A stretch of DNA of 5,364 nt from an uncultured Bacilli bacterium (lineage in GTDB: Bacteria > Bacillota_I > Bacilli_A > RFN20 > CAG-288): assembly GCA_934700375.1 (NCBI GenBank), contig CAKUXT010000141.1:1-5364 (forward strand), given 5' to 3'. The translations under genes were made by a program, and so were the position numbers. Below are positions 4,938-5,364 of the stretch, one piece after another. The notes below the pieces were generated by a model. The model had not been told where the DNA came from. It worked only from the letters and a program-made list of their open reading frames with translations, and made no database searches. Every line of letters starts with the position of its first letter. The first letter of the stretch is position 1.

Positions 4938-5364
4938 AAGATCTTTTATGTCTATCTGAGCTGAAAGAAGGAAGGTTCCTATTGGCTTTTTCAGGTGGGC
5001 CCGATTCCGTTTATCTTTTATATCGTCTTTCTCTTTTATATAAAGAAAAACTAAATGAAAGAATAGCCTTATGCTATATCGATTATCACGATTCCCCTTA
5101 TGTTGACAAAGAAGAGGAAATCGTAAAATTCTATGTCGATAAATATCAACTGAAACTATATAAAGATGATGTTCATTATGATGCTATAAAAGATCATAAC
5201 TTTGAAGAATGGGCAAGAGAGTATCGATACGATCTCTTTTCCAGCATCATCAAAGAGAACAAATACAAAGCATTGTTGACAGCCCATCAGAAAACAGATG
5301 ATGCAGAGACTTATCTGCTTCAGAAGAAGAGAAACAATTATCCGCTTCATTATGGCCTTAACAC
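4934..5364 (+). CDS. tilS: tRNA(Ile)-lysidine synthase, N-terminal part (3' end outside window)
   Basis: Essential enzyme that uses ATP and lysine to convert C34 of the AUA-reading tRNA-Ile to lysidine, so the tRNA is charged with Ile and reads AUA instead of AUG. The visible 143 residues cover most of the N-terminal PP-loop ATPase domain: the ATP-binding loop SGGPDS at residues 20-25, the WAREYRYDLF stretch matching the ARxxRYxFF motif of TilS, and the LTAHQKTDDAETYLLQ segment (TilS form: LAHHxDDQxET). The usual HVNHGLR-type segment after the first helices is replaced by YIDYHDSP, so this is a divergent copy. The ATG at 4934 overlaps the divIC stop (ATGA) and has no clear Shine-Dalgarno, suggesting translational coupling. 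The frame is open to the right edge. Confidence 0.92.
   Translation, partial: MKDLLCLSELKEGRFLLAFSGGPDSVYLLYRLSLLYKEKLNERIALCYIDYHDSPYVDKEEEIVKFYVDKYQLKLYKDDVHYDAIKDHNFEEWAREYRYDLFSSIIKENKYKALLTAHQKTDDAETYLLQKKRNNYPLHYGLN

Noticed and set aside
5156..5350. 64-codon minus-strand reading frame with a hydrophobic product
   Set aside because: Antisense shadow of tilS, with no ribosome site or conserved features.

Overview
The window looks like the chromosome of a low-GC Gram-positive bacterium (Bacillota). The evidence is AT-rich intergenic DNA, AGGAGG-type ribosome binding sites, sigma-A-like promoters, and the gene order rqcP-divIC-tilS, which is a reduced form of the Bacillus order yabO-yabP-yabQ-divIC-...-tilS. 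The wording of L13 and S9 and the absence of the sporulation genes yabP/yabQ would fit a non-sporulating member of the Erysipelotrichia. That placement is an inference; no database search was possible.

Left part, all on the minus strand. Positions 1-802 encode a ZIP-family metal transporter of the GufA type that lacks only its last few residues. Its best promoter places the transcript start on the A of the ATG, so the mRNA may be leaderless. A perfect 8+8 bp inverted repeat fills the gap between the -35 and -10 boxes and looks like a repressor operator. Positions 992-2659 encode a predicted AAA-type ATPase fused to a PD-(D/E)XK nuclease-like domain. This is an uncharacterised family common in gut and oral anaerobes, and both sets of motifs are intact here.

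Middle, 2684-3300, without a convincing gene. Five direct repeats with a strict 10-bp period abut the -35 of the ATPase-nuclease gene. They are followed by three copies of a 33-bp-period repeat, then by a large imperfect hairpin whose left arm can alternatively pair with an upstream sequence. A related AACACTTT(A/T)ATGT hairpin lies just beyond the other end of the ATPase-nuclease gene. The gene plus its flanking repeats is the most unusual part of the window and could be a mobile or self-regulating accessory module.

Right part, all on the plus strand, is housekeeping. A good promoter and a leader of about 70 nt, possibly an autoregulatory L13 leader, precede rplM-rpsI (L13 and S9). That operon ends in a strong intrinsic terminator. 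Next comes a tightly packed rqcP-divIC-tilS cluster: ribosome-associated quality control, cell division, and tRNA-Ile lysidine synthesis. It has a 2-nt gap between the first two genes and a 4-nt stop/start overlap between the last two. tilS runs off the right edge.
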